33,477 bases of DNA from Chloroflexota bacterium. Lineage in GTDB: Bacteria > Chloroflexota > Anaerolineae > Caldilineales > Caldilineaceae. The notes under the pieces were generated by a model that had not been told where the DNA came from, did not search any database, and saw nothing but the letters and a program-made list of their open reading frames with translations. Below are positions 1 through 8,850 of the stretch, piece after piece. The position numbers and the translations under genes were made by a program. Location: NCBI GenBank assembly GCA_030058085.1, contig JASGTU010000119.1, positions 1 through 33,477 on the forward strand, given 5' to 3'. Within the stretch, counting starts at the first letter, position 1. Every line of letters starts with the position of its first letter.

Positions 1-44
1 GCCTTCTAAGCAGCGGGTCGCAGGTTCGAATCCTGCAGGGGGTG
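1..44 (+). tRNA. tRNA-Arg(TCT), 3' part only
   Basis: The window opens inside a tRNA gene. The anticodon loop CTTCTAA (3-9) contains TCT at 5-7, which reads arginine AGA. A five-base variable loop follows (15-19), then a perfect T arm: GCAGG (20-24), TTCGAAT loop, CCTGC (32-36). The 3' acceptor strand is AGGGGGT (37-43) with discriminator G44. The next bases are CTG, so CCA is not encoded and must be added after transcription. The 5' half lies outside the window. Confidence 0.9.
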
Positions 45-60
45 CTGAGAAGATAGCGCT

Positions 61-96
61 AAAAGCGAAGAGCCGCCCCGTCGAACAGGGCGGCTC
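61..96 (-). terminator. Hairpin terminator behind the sugar ABC operon, possibly bidirectional
   Basis: A 9-bp perfect inverted repeat (GAGCCGCCC at 70-78, GGGCGGCTC at 88-96) with a 9-nt loop lies between the tRNA and the end of the sugar-binding protein gene. Read on the minus strand it is followed by TTCGCTTTTAG, a moderately U-rich tail, so it probably ends the ABC operon. Read on the plus strand it follows the tRNA but has only a weak T-rich tail. Confidence 0.55.
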
Positions 97-175
97 TACT
101 TGTGTTGGTGCGAGTTGGCGCTTTCGCGCCTGCCTTGCTAGCCCATGCGTGCAGGCAACGGCGGGCCTGTGCGGT

Positions 176-1225
176 TTACGGCTCGTCCGGGAAGTAGTAC
201 AACTCGGCATTCTCTTCGGTCACCAGCTCGGCGGAGAGAATGACGCGCACCGGCAGCTTCTTCTGGTAGAAGTTCGGCATGGGTTCGCCGCGGGCGCCCA
301 TCACGGCCAGAGATACGGCTGTGGCGCACTGGTCGGGCGGGTAGGTCACATTGGCCTTGACCAACGGGTCGCTGCCGTCCATGATCGTCTTGATGACGCG
401 CTTGTCGGCGCCGCCGCCGAGGAAGAACTTGATGTCGCTGCGGCCGGATTCCTTGTAGGCCTGGATCGCGCCAAGCATCATGTCGTCGTCGGCGGTATAG
501 ACGGCGTCGATCTTGTCATACTTCTGCAGGTAGTTCTCCATCACGGAGAGCGCCTTCTGCATGTTCCAGTCGCCCGGCTGGGAATCCAGGATGTTGATTC
601 CGGGGTATTTGTCGGCTACGGCGCGGATGGAATCGACGCGAATCGTGTTGATCGGCGTGGGGATGCCTTCGATGATGACGACATCGCCTTCGTAGCCCAA
701 CTGCTCCGACAGCCATTCCATGCCCGTGCGCGTGTAACCCTCGTCGTCATTCGAGAGGTAGATATCATAGACAGGCTTGGAAGTGCCGCGGTCCATCACC
801 ACGGTGTAGATGCCGGCTTCATAGGCTTTCTCGACCACGGACGTAACCGAGGCGTCGAACGGGAAGACGATCAGCGCGTCGATGTCCTGCTGGATCAGGT
901 CCTCGATGTCGTTGGCCTGCTTGGTCACGTTGTCGGCTGTGACGAAGAGGAACTCGAGGCTGGGATCCTTGGCTTTCCAGTCGGCCATGCCTGTTTCGGC
1001 CCAGTAGATGGCCCGCGCCATGTAGCCGTGCGTGGCGGATGGCATCGAGTAGCCGATCTTCAACGGCGGCAAGGCTTCCGCCGGCGCTGCCTCTTCGGCG
1101 GCCGCGGCTTCTCCGGCAGGGGCGGCAGCCGGCTCGCCTACAGGCGCTGCCGGGACAACGGTGCATGCCGCCAGCATGGCAAGCGCCATCACAACGGCAA
1201 GGGAGACTACTAGCAAGCGTTTCAT
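176..1225 (-). CDS. Sugar ABC transporter substrate-binding lipoprotein (RbsB-like)
   Basis: 349-aa periplasmic-binding-protein-type lipoprotein that captures a sugar and delivers it to the permease encoded upstream. Residues 1-21 form a lipoprotein signal with lipobox LAAC (lipidated Cys21). A low-complexity Ala/Pro/Glu linker follows to about residue 52, then a type I periplasmic binding fold beginning KIGYSM. The segments around DIDALIVFPFD and DAVYTADDDMMLGA are typical of the ribose/xylose-binding (Peripla_BP_4) group. The start is supported by an excellent AGGAGG ribosome site. It is the last gene of the operon, 137 nt after the permease. The exact sugar cannot be read from sequence. 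Confidence 0.9.
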   Translation of the reverse strand: MKRLLVVSLAVVMALAMLAACTVVPAAPVGEPAAAPAGEAAAAEEAAPAEALPPLKIGYSMPSATHGYMARAIYWAETGMADWKAKDPSLEFLFVTADNVTKQANDIEDLIQQDIDALIVFPFDASVTSVVEKAYEAGIYTVVMDRGTSKPVYDIYLSNDDEGYTRTGMEWLSEQLGYEGDVVIIEGIPTPINTIRVDSIRAVADKYPGINILDSQPGDWNMQKALSVMENYLQKYDKIDAVYTADDDMMLGAIQAYKESGRSDIKFFLGGGADKRVIKTIMDGSDPLVKANVTYPPDQCATAVSLAVMGARGEPMPNFYQKKLPVRVILSAELVTEENAELYYFPDEP

Positions 1226-1333
1226 ACCTGTCCTCCTGTTGGGGTAGAGGGCATCTTTCCGCTGAATTATGCAGGCGATGGCGTCGAACGCTTCACGCTC
1301 GCAGGGGGCGAAAATCTGCCGTTGAATTGAGAA

Positions 1334-1353
1334 CCGGCCCCAAGAGGAGCCGG
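1334..1353 (-). other. Small intercistronic hairpin between permease and binding-protein genes
   Basis: CCGGC (1334-1338) pairs with GCCGG (1349-1353) in the 137-nt gap just after the permease stop. Such hairpins in sugar ABC operons can stabilise the mRNA end or set the excess of binding protein over permease. That role is an inference. The stem is short and has no T tract. Confidence 0.25.
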
Positions 1354-1362
1354 GACGGCTGG

Positions 1363-2334
1363 CTAAGCCCGTTGGCGCTGGATGTAGACTGCGCCGATGA
1401 TGACCAGACCCTTCACAGTGCCCTGCAGATAGGGCGACACCCCCAGCATGTTGAGCATGTTGTTGATGATGCCCAGGATGATAGCGCCGATGATCGTGCC
1501 CCAGACCGTGCCGCGACCGCCTGTCATGGGCGTGCCGCCGATAATGACCGCGGCGATGGCATCCAACTCGAAGGCCATGCCCATGTTCGACGTGCTCACG
1601 GCGTTAAAGCGGGATGACAGCAGGATGGCGGAGACGCCGACGACGAAGCCGGTTAGCGTGTAGGCCAGGAACTTGATGCGATCGACGTTGATGGCGGAGA
1701 AGGTGGCGACGCGCACGTTGGAGCCTACGGCGCAAAGATAGCGGCCGTAACGCGTCTGGTTGAGCGTGACGGCAAGTAAGGCGGCCAGGATCAGCATCAC
1801 GAAAACGGGCACCGGCACCATCGCCACGGAGTTCATGCCGAAGTTGCCGAATAGGTTGCTGTTGGAGCGCACTTCGCCGGCGTTGCCGATAAACAGAGCC
1901 AACGAGCGGAAGATCGCCATCGTGCCCAAAGTGACGATAAAGGGCGCGATTCTGCCGCGCGTGATTAGTATGCCGTTGAGCGCGCCGCATAGGGAGGCGA
2001 TTGCCAGGCCGGCGAGGATAGCGAGTGTAACTGCCAGGAATTCGTTGCCGACAATAGGCAGAATCGCGTTGAGTGTGAGGATGCAGACAGCCCCGACGAA
2101 CGCCGCCACCGAACCGACGGAGAGGTCGATGCCGCCGCTGATGATGACAAACGTCATGCCGAGAGCGATGATGCCCGTGTAGGAGACCTGACGCAAGATG
2201 TTGAGGACGTTTTGGAGTTGCAGGAAGTAGGGGCTGAGGATGGATGCGATCGCGAACAACGCCACCAAGGCGATGAGCGATGCGTATTTCTCGTACTCGA
2301 ACTTCCGCAAACTGCCTGATAGTGCGCTATTCAT
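1363..2334 (-). CDS. Sugar ABC transporter permease (RbsC family)
   Basis: 323-aa polytopic inner-membrane protein forming the channel of the sugar importer. Family hallmarks are visible: GGIDLSVGS near residue 67 and the cytoplasmic-loop signature ELDAIAAVIIGGTPMTGG near 250, both characteristic of the BPD_transp_2 (RbsC/XylH/MglC) group. Eight to ten hydrophobic segments span the protein. The length is normal for the family. The start has GGAG seven bases upstream. It lies 75 nt after the ATPase gene and before the binding protein, giving the order ATPase-permease-binding protein. Confidence 0.92.
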   Translation of the reverse strand: MNSALSGSLRKFEYEKYASLIALVALFAIASILSPYFLQLQNVLNILRQVSYTGIIALGMTFVIISGGIDLSVGSVAAFVGAVCILTLNAILPIVGNEFLAVTLAILAGLAIASLCGALNGILITRGRIAPFIVTLGTMAIFRSLALFIGNAGEVRSNSNLFGNFGMNSVAMVPVPVFVMLILAALLAVTLNQTRYGRYLCAVGSNVRVATFSAINVDRIKFLAYTLTGFVVGVSAILLSSRFNAVSTSNMGMAFELDAIAAVIIGGTPMTGGRGTVWGTIIGAIILGIINNMLNMLGVSPYLQGTVKGLVIIGAVYIQRQRA

Positions 2335-2409
2335 TCCTTGACTCCGCCCAGGATGGAAGGGGTGCGCAACGGGCGGCCGGATCGCTCACAGCCGTCCATC
2401 GCTGGTGGA

Positions 2410-3936
<1,527 letters not shown>

Positions 3937-4280
3937 TGTGGCTGCTCCACGCGATGCGATGATGAGCGAATGGGCGGCGGTATTCGCCAATAGCGCCGCG
4001 GAATTGCTCCAATATCGGAACAGGCGCTGGGTTTCGGGGAGTCAGAGCGCCTTCTACTGGTGCTGCTTACTCTGTGATATGCGCTGTACACCTAAGTTCC
4101 GACTCGACGCCAGGCTGCGGCGTGACCGGAAGTGAGAGGTGTTTTGGTCGGGAATGATGGAAATAGTATACCCCGCACGTTTGACGCGTGTCAAAGTGCG
4201 ATAGCCGCGGCTAGAGTCGCCGAGAGATGGCGTCCGTGCCTTATACGCGTAGCCCTGCTAGCGCACTTTGCTTGGCGCCG
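3937..4280. other. 344-nt gene-free region: promoter and long 5' leader of the ABC operon
   Basis: It holds the minus-strand promoter at 4165-4194 and a leader of about 220 nt (3937 to about 4158). I recognise no riboswitch or further gene in the leader. Bases 4195-4280 separate the promoter from the 3' end of the YeeE/rhodanese gene, and no strong intrinsic terminator is visible there. Confidence 0.6.
4165..4195 (-). promoter_or_regulatory. Sigma-70 promoter with overlapping operator for the sugar ABC operon
   Basis: On the minus strand, TTGACA (4194-4189) is a perfect -35 and TATACT (4170-4165) a 5/6 -10, separated by 18 nt. The -35 is embedded in an inverted repeat, TTTGAC-N4-GTCAAA (4180-4195). 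A repressor of LacI/ROK type binding there would block RNA polymerase, which is common for sugar importers. The regulator is not in the window. Promoter call strong; operator role inferred. Confidence 0.7.
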
Positions 4281-5507
4281 TCAGCCGCAGCCGCCGCCCG
4301 ATGGGCCGCGCTTCATCTCTAGCTGGACCTTGGGAATGAACTCCAGCTCGACTTGGCCAGCGTTCGGTTCGGCTGCCGGCAGGCGCGAGCCGAGCGCCGC
4401 ATTCGGAATGTAGCGCAACTGATCCGGCTGCGCTGACGCCTTTTGGTACTCGGCCCTGAACTCTTCGTTGGCAAAGACATCCAGCCAGCGATTGACGCCG
4501 CCTTCAAGGATGTAGGTATTGGGTACGCTCTCAGCCGCGAGGACTTTCCATGCCTCGGTAGCTGCGACCTCGTCATTGCTCATGACGACGAAGACCGTGT
4601 TGGCGGGCTGGTCATGCAACTCCGGGATCACCTCTGCAACAGCGCTGAGGGGGGCATGGCGCGCATCCAGGATGTGAAAAAGGTTGTAATCCGTTTCGGT
4701 GCGCACGTCCAGCATGACCACCTGCAAATGCGGATCTTCGATCAGGCTGAGCAGTTCGCCGGGGTGAATTTGGACAGCGCGCTGATCTAGGAGCAGCTGT
4801 TTCTCGGCGGCGATGCGCTGCCAGCGCTGTTCGGCGGTGGGTTGGCCGAGAATCAGCACAGCCAAGGCGACTGCCAGGGCGGCGCCGGCTGCCCCGTACC
4901 GCCAGCGAGGAGCAGCCTTCGGGTCCTTATGGCCGAAGATGCGCTCAAGCTGCTCTGCACCCCAGAACATGACGAGCGCCATCAGCGTGACTGCAATCAC
5001 GACGACACCCGCGTCGACGCCAAACAGATCGGGCAAGATCAGGCGGCCCAAATTCGAGGAGTTGAAGAATCCGTCGTAAAACTGGATCGTCTCGCCGAAG
5101 AGAAAGATGCCGAAAGAGGCCCCTAGCACGAAGAAGATGCCGTCGATTTTGAGCGTAGCCGCCGAGACGAGCGACGTGCCTGGGCAGAAGCCGCCGATGA
5201 TGAAGCCGACGCCCATGAGGAGGCCGCCGGCGATGCCGGGCCACAAGTAGGTGGGAGGAACCCAGACGAGGTTAAAGTCGAGAAGACCGGCCGCGCTGGT
5301 GAGAAAGATCAGCAGCATGGCGACGACGATGGCCGTAAACATGACCTTGAGTACGGTCATCTCTTTGAGGTAGAACTGGGCGGCGAGCTTCATGGAGTTG
5401 CCGAAGCCGGACATCTCTAGGACTGCGCCGAAGGCGAAGCCGATCAACACGTAGACGGCGTTGGCTCCCCAGTGGCCGAACAATTCAGTGATGGCATATG
5501 GCGCCAT
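4281..5507 (-). CDS. YeeE/YedE permease half fused to a rhodanese-like domain with GGGCG C-terminus
   Basis: 408-aa membrane protein, start at ATG 5507 (GGAGG nine bases upstream; the open frame to 5609 would overlap the preceding gene). Residues 1-222 contain about six membrane segments of the YeeE/YedE (TsuA-like) thiosulfate/sulfur transport family, including the motif GGFCPGTS with Cys108. Residues 245-345 form a rhodanese-like domain (MLDVRTETDYN, ILEGGVNRWLDVF). The active-site loop reads VVMSNDEVAA, so Ser310 appears to replace the catalytic cysteine. The protein ends GPSGGGCG; Cys407 is the only cysteine outside the membrane part, and the tail resembles the swinging arm of SoxY. Last gene of the OTR operon, 29 nt after the other YeeE half. 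It probably moves sulfur compounds across or at the membrane. Confidence 0.85.
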   Translation of the reverse strand: MAPYAITELFGHWGANAVYVLIGFAFGAVLEMSGFGNSMKLAAQFYLKEMTVLKVMFTAIVVAMLLIFLTSAAGLLDFNLVWVPPTYLWPGIAGGLLMGVGFIIGGFCPGTSLVSAATLKIDGIFFVLGASFGIFLFGETIQFYDGFFNSSNLGRLILPDLFGVDAGVVVIAVTLMALVMFWGAEQLERIFGHKDPKAAPRWRYGAAGAALAVALAVLILGQPTAEQRWQRIAAEKQLLLDQRAVQIHPGELLSLIEDPHLQVVMLDVRTETDYNLFHILDARHAPLSAVAEVIPELHDQPANTVFVVMSNDEVAATEAWKVLAAESVPNTYILEGGVNRWLDVFANEEFRAEYQKASAQPDQLRYIPNAALGSRLPAAEPNAGQVELEFIPKVQLEMKRGPSGGGCG

Positions 5508-5536
5508 GACGGGTTTCCTCCGTGTCCGAGCGGCGG

Positions 5537-6112
5537 TCAGTTCCAGAAGCGGCGCAGGAAGTAGGCGAGCGCATAACCCCCGCCGAAAATGGCGAACATG
5601 ATCGTCCAACTGCCCACCGACAGCACGCTGCCGCCGGATAGCGCTTGGCCGGAGGTGCAGCCGCGCGCCAGACGCGCGCCGTAGCCCATGATGGCGCCGC
5701 CGATGAAGGCCATGACCCAGCGCAGTCGGACGGACACTTGCGGCCCGCGGTTTGTCTCGACCTTGACACGATGGTTTGCCCAGCCGGAGACGAAACCGCC
5801 GAGCAGCGTGCCTAATGTGATGAAGACGATCCAGTTGTCCAGCGGGTTGAGGTCGCCGCCGGCCATGCTTGTCAAGTAGGCGGTGCGGTCGACATGCGTC
5901 GGGGCGATGAGGTCCTGGACAAAGACGACGATGCGGTTAATGCCGCCTGACGCGCCCAACCCGTTGCCGGTAATGAAGAGCGCGGCGAAAAGCACGATGC
6001 CGAGCAGAATTCCGCCCAGGTAGGGATTGATGTAGGGCTTAGCTTCGCGGCGGGCGGCGACATGCGCCTCGGCCTGGCGTGGAAAGCGACGCGAGGGCGT
6101 TTGGGTGGTCAT
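5537..6112 (-). CDS. YeeE/YedE family sulfur transport protein (N-terminal half type)
   Basis: 191-aa membrane protein of the YeeE/YedE family. It has a short cytoplasmic N-terminus and about four hydrophobic segments. The motif GARLARGCTSGQALSGG near residues 145-161 carries the conserved cysteine that in characterised thiosulfate transporters relays the substrate through the membrane. Single-chain family members carry two such halves; here the halves are two adjacent genes, so the two proteins probably form one transporter. The ATG overlaps the TGA of the cytochrome gene upstream, giving tight translational coupling. The substrate (thiosulfate or another reduced sulfur species) is inferred from family and operon context. 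Confidence 0.88.
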   Translation of the reverse strand: MTTQTPSRRFPRQAEAHVAARREAKPYINPYLGGILLGIVLFAALFITGNGLGASGGINRIVVFVQDLIAPTHVDRTAYLTSMAGGDLNPLDNWIVFITLGTLLGGFVSGWANHRVKVETNRGPQVSVRLRWVMAFIGGAIMGYGARLARGCTSGQALSGGSVLSVGSWTIMFAIFGGGYALAYFLRRFWN

Positions 6113-8826
6113 GTGTGTGACTTAGCCTCCTGAGAACGACTGTGAACCTCGACCTCGTCCCAGCCCATGATCATGGCGCGAATCCCTGCCATAGGAGTCG
6201 GCCCCGTCGTGGTGAGATAGACGTGCAGGACAATGAAGGCGGCGAACAGCCAGGCGATGAGCGTGTGAAATGGGCCCAGGAAGGGCAGCCCGCCCACCGT
6301 GTCCGTCGCGCCGGGGAAGCGCTGCTCGCCCCACATCAGCAGCCCCGTAAGGATTTGGAGCGGTAAGAGCACGTTGAGAATGGCAAAGTAGGTCAACTGC
6401 TGGAGCGGGTTGAGCTTGCGGTCGGGCGTCTTTTCGAAGGGATGCTCACGGCCACGGAAGATGCCGTCCACATAGAACTTGGCCTGCTCAATAGCCTGAT
6501 CGAAGAAGCCGTAGGGGCGCGGCAGGAACTGGCGGATCTCACCGCTGGCGAGATGATAGAAGAGCGACAGCGCCGCATTGATAACCAGGATCGCCGCTAG
6601 GACGTTGTGAATCAGGACCGTGTAGCGGAAGCTGAGGGCGCCGAACAGGTCGGGCCGGTGTATGACGAGCCCTGTGGCGATGAGTAGGAGGATCGCCGCT
6701 GTCTGCAGCCAGTGCCAGAGCCGCTCATAGACGCCATACATATAGACGCGTTCGAAGCGCGTTGCGTGGCTAGGACGGCGCATCGCCGCCACCCAGCGCA
6801 GGCCGCCATGTGCGGTAATGCCCACGAGCGTGCCGAAGAAAGCGAGGAGTCCAATCAGATCAACCCAGGCGACGCGGTTGTGACCGAGGACGTAGAGGCC
6901 GTCTTTAGCCGCGCTCGGCGCGTATAGGAGCCGGCCCGCTTCGTCGGTGATAAGGTCGCCGGTGATGCGCGTGGAGGGATTGTCGACAAACTGCGGCGCA
7001 ACACCGCCGGGCGGGCTGCCGGCTAGGAGCAGGGACTGCCCCATGCGCGAGTCGTCGCCGTGGCACACGCGGCATTCGCGAATGGCGGAATCGCCGCCGG
7101 CGACGCTGTGGTGGATGCTGTAGGGCTGCACTTCGCCGGCGATGCGCGGGTTGTCGAGGCCTTGTGCGCTGAGCCGGGCGGCGATGGCGGCCTCTTTCTC
7201 CGGCGTGTCGATCTTCAGTTCAGGCGTGGATATCTGCCCGTCTCCGTCGGCGTCGAACAGAGCAACGACTTCGGCGTGGTAGCCTTCGCCGTCGAGCCAA
7301 GCAGCTTCCAGATTGCGATAGGGAACGGGGCGCTGCGGGTCACCGTAGACCCAGTACCAGGAGGCGACGAGGTTGTAGGGGAAGAGCTTGGACGAGCCGT
7401 CGGCGTTTTGACGCTGTAGGAGAACAGGCTGATAACCGCTCAGGAGCGGGATGGCTGAGGCCGGATCTTCGTAGCCGATACCGCGGCAGTCAAGAGCGGG
7501 CGAACCGTCCGTGGTCAATACAGTCCAGTCCGCCGTCTGCACGGCAGGAGCATGGAGTTCGGGGATGTGGCAGGTCTCACAGGCGACAGCGGCGCGATGC
7601 TGCTGCTGATAGGGCAGCCAGGTATGGGCGGCGTCGTAGTCGTGGCACGATTCGCAGCGGCGCAGCGTATCATCCAGTTCGGGGGCTAACATGCCCTGGG
7701 CGCTATTGCCTTTGGCGAACTGGTGCAGCGGGCGATACAGGTATTCACCCAGGTCGATGCGTCGCGGGTCGAAGGTGAGGTGTTCGAGCCGGGATTGCGA
7801 TGCATCCTGGTAGTAGACCGGGTTGTTGAGCGAGAAGTGGCAATCGGTGCAGGAGAGGACGCGCTCGGCGTGGATGTCCCAACTGCGCGTCAACTGCTCT
7901 TTGCCCGCCAGGTTGAGCGCGGAATCGGCAAGCCGCTGCGGCGACACGACCTGGCCTGTGGTGTAGGTGCTCCAGTCTTCGGCGTCGCAAGAGTCAAGGG
8001 CGAGCGCCGTTGCGGCGTCGCTGGAGGCGTAGCCGTGACATTGGGCGCAGTTGCGGATCTTCGGGTCCTGTACCGTGACGTATTCGGGCAGCAGGCTGCC
8101 GTCAGCGTCAAAGGCCTGCAGTTGGTAAGCCCAGCCATTCTCTTCTTGCTCGACGAGGCCCGTGCCGAGCAGGGTGGCCGTATTGGCCCAGGCAAAGACT
8201 CCGGCAGTGAGCGCCGCGCCGCGTGCCTCGTTGTTGGACTGGGGGATGTGGCAGAGGAAGCAGTTCATCTCAACCGTGCCGGAGCTTTGCCAATCCCATG
8301 CTTGCATCTGGCCGGTCTGCGCGTCGAAGATGGCGGTCTCCGGATCTTCAGCCGAGGGCGTCAGGGCGGACAAGTCTTGGCCGTCGCGGTTGCGCACGGC
8401 AGGCCCGCCGCCGGCGTGACGGGTGAAGCGTTGGAGCCATTCTGGCGTGGTCAAGTCCAATACCGGATCGCCCTTCGGGGAGAGATAGCGATAGGTAAGG
8501 GGATTCCACTGGCCGAAGTAGCCATCGCCGATGTCCCAGGGGCGACCTGAGGCGGACGAGCCGGGGTCTGTGAGCGTGGACAAGCCGACGTCGGCGTGGA
8601 AACTGTGGCCCTCGATAAAGGCGGCGTCGTGACAGGCGCCGCAGGTGCGCATAGTCGATATGGGCAGGCCGGACTCCAGCACATTGACGCCTTCGGCGTC
8701 CAGGAGCGGGAAGGTCGGGTGGAAGGGAGAGGTCTGGGCTGAAGCGTCTGTGCTCCCGTCGAAGATGAGCAGAACGATAGCCAGACCGAGGGCACGCAAG
8801 AGGTGACGCAGCGGTGTCGGGATCAT
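6109..8826 (-). CDS. Heptaheme c-type cytochrome fused to a membrane cytochrome b
   Basis: 905-aa protein in three parts. After a signal peptide (about 1-30), a periplasmic domain holds seven CXXCH heme c sites (62, 189, 260, 326, 391, 416 and 585). A perfect EF-hand calcium loop (DADGDGQISTPE, 525-536) lies between hemes six and seven. From about residue 653 five membrane segments follow, resembling the di-heme cytochrome b subunits of formate dehydrogenase and thiosulfate reductase, with candidate ligands in ERLWHWLQ (His705), VLIHN (His740), LFYHL (His758), PFHTL (His853) and VLHVY (His868). It likely moves electrons between quinone and periplasmic hemes, passing them to or from the octaheme protein encoded 24 nt upstream. 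I know no characterised protein with this exact fusion. Function inferred; heme motifs certain. Confidence 0.85.
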   Translation of the reverse strand: MIPTPLRHLLRALGLAIVLLIFDGSTDASAQTSPFHPTFPLLDAEGVNVLESGLPISTMRTCGACHDAAFIEGHSFHADVGLSTLTDPGSSASGRPWDIGDGYFGQWNPLTYRYLSPKGDPVLDLTTPEWLQRFTRHAGGGPAVRNRDGQDLSALTPSAEDPETAIFDAQTGQMQAWDWQSSGTVEMNCFLCHIPQSNNEARGAALTAGVFAWANTATLLGTGLVEQEENGWAYQLQAFDADGSLLPEYVTVQDPKIRNCAQCHGYASSDAATALALDSCDAEDWSTYTTGQVVSPQRLADSALNLAGKEQLTRSWDIHAERVLSCTDCHFSLNNPVYYQDASQSRLEHLTFDPRRIDLGEYLYRPLHQFAKGNSAQGMLAPELDDTLRRCESCHDYDAAHTWLPYQQQHRAAVACETCHIPELHAPAVQTADWTVLTTDGSPALDCRGIGYEDPASAIPLLSGYQPVLLQRQNADGSSKLFPYNLVASWYWVYGDPQRPVPYRNLEAAWLDGEGYHAEVVALFDADGDGQISTPELKIDTPEKEAAIAARLSAQGLDNPRIAGEVQPYSIHHSVAGGDSAIRECRVCHGDDSRMGQSLLLAGSPPGGVAPQFVDNPSTRITGDLITDEAGRLLYAPSAAKDGLYVLGHNRVAWVDLIGLLAFFGTLVGITAHGGLRWVAAMRRPSHATRFERVYMYGVYERLWHWLQTAAILLLIATGLVIHRPDLFGALSFRYTVLIHNVLAAILVINAALSLFYHLASGEIRQFLPRPYGFFDQAIEQAKFYVDGIFRGREHPFEKTPDRKLNPLQQLTYFAILNVLLPLQILTGLLMWGEQRFPGATDTVGGLPFLGPFHTLIAWLFAAFIVLHVYLTTTGPTPMAGIRAMIMGWDEVEVHSRSQEAKSHT
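7219..7254 (-). other. EF-hand calcium-binding loop coding segment inside the heptaheme cytochrome
   Basis: These 36 bases encode residues 525-536, with Asp at positions 1, 3 and 5, Gly at 6, Ile at 8 and Glu at 12. That is every consensus position of an EF-hand loop. The flanks do not obviously form a second EF-hand, so this is a single, dockerin- or lysozyme-like calcium loop. It probably stabilises the fold. Confidence 0.7.
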
Positions 8827-8850
8827 TGGTGCGGCTTGCCTTGTGGTTGG

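Noticed and set aside
149-1213. Long plus-strand reading frame opposite the sugar-binding protein gene
   Set aside because: It is antisense to a gene with lipobox, family motifs and a strong ribosome site; its composition is that of a GC-rich shadow frame.
6109-8826. An eighth heme c in the cytochrome c/b fusion
   Set aside because: Only seven CXXCH motifs are present; the remaining cysteines (for example near residues 280 and 447) are not in heme-binding context.
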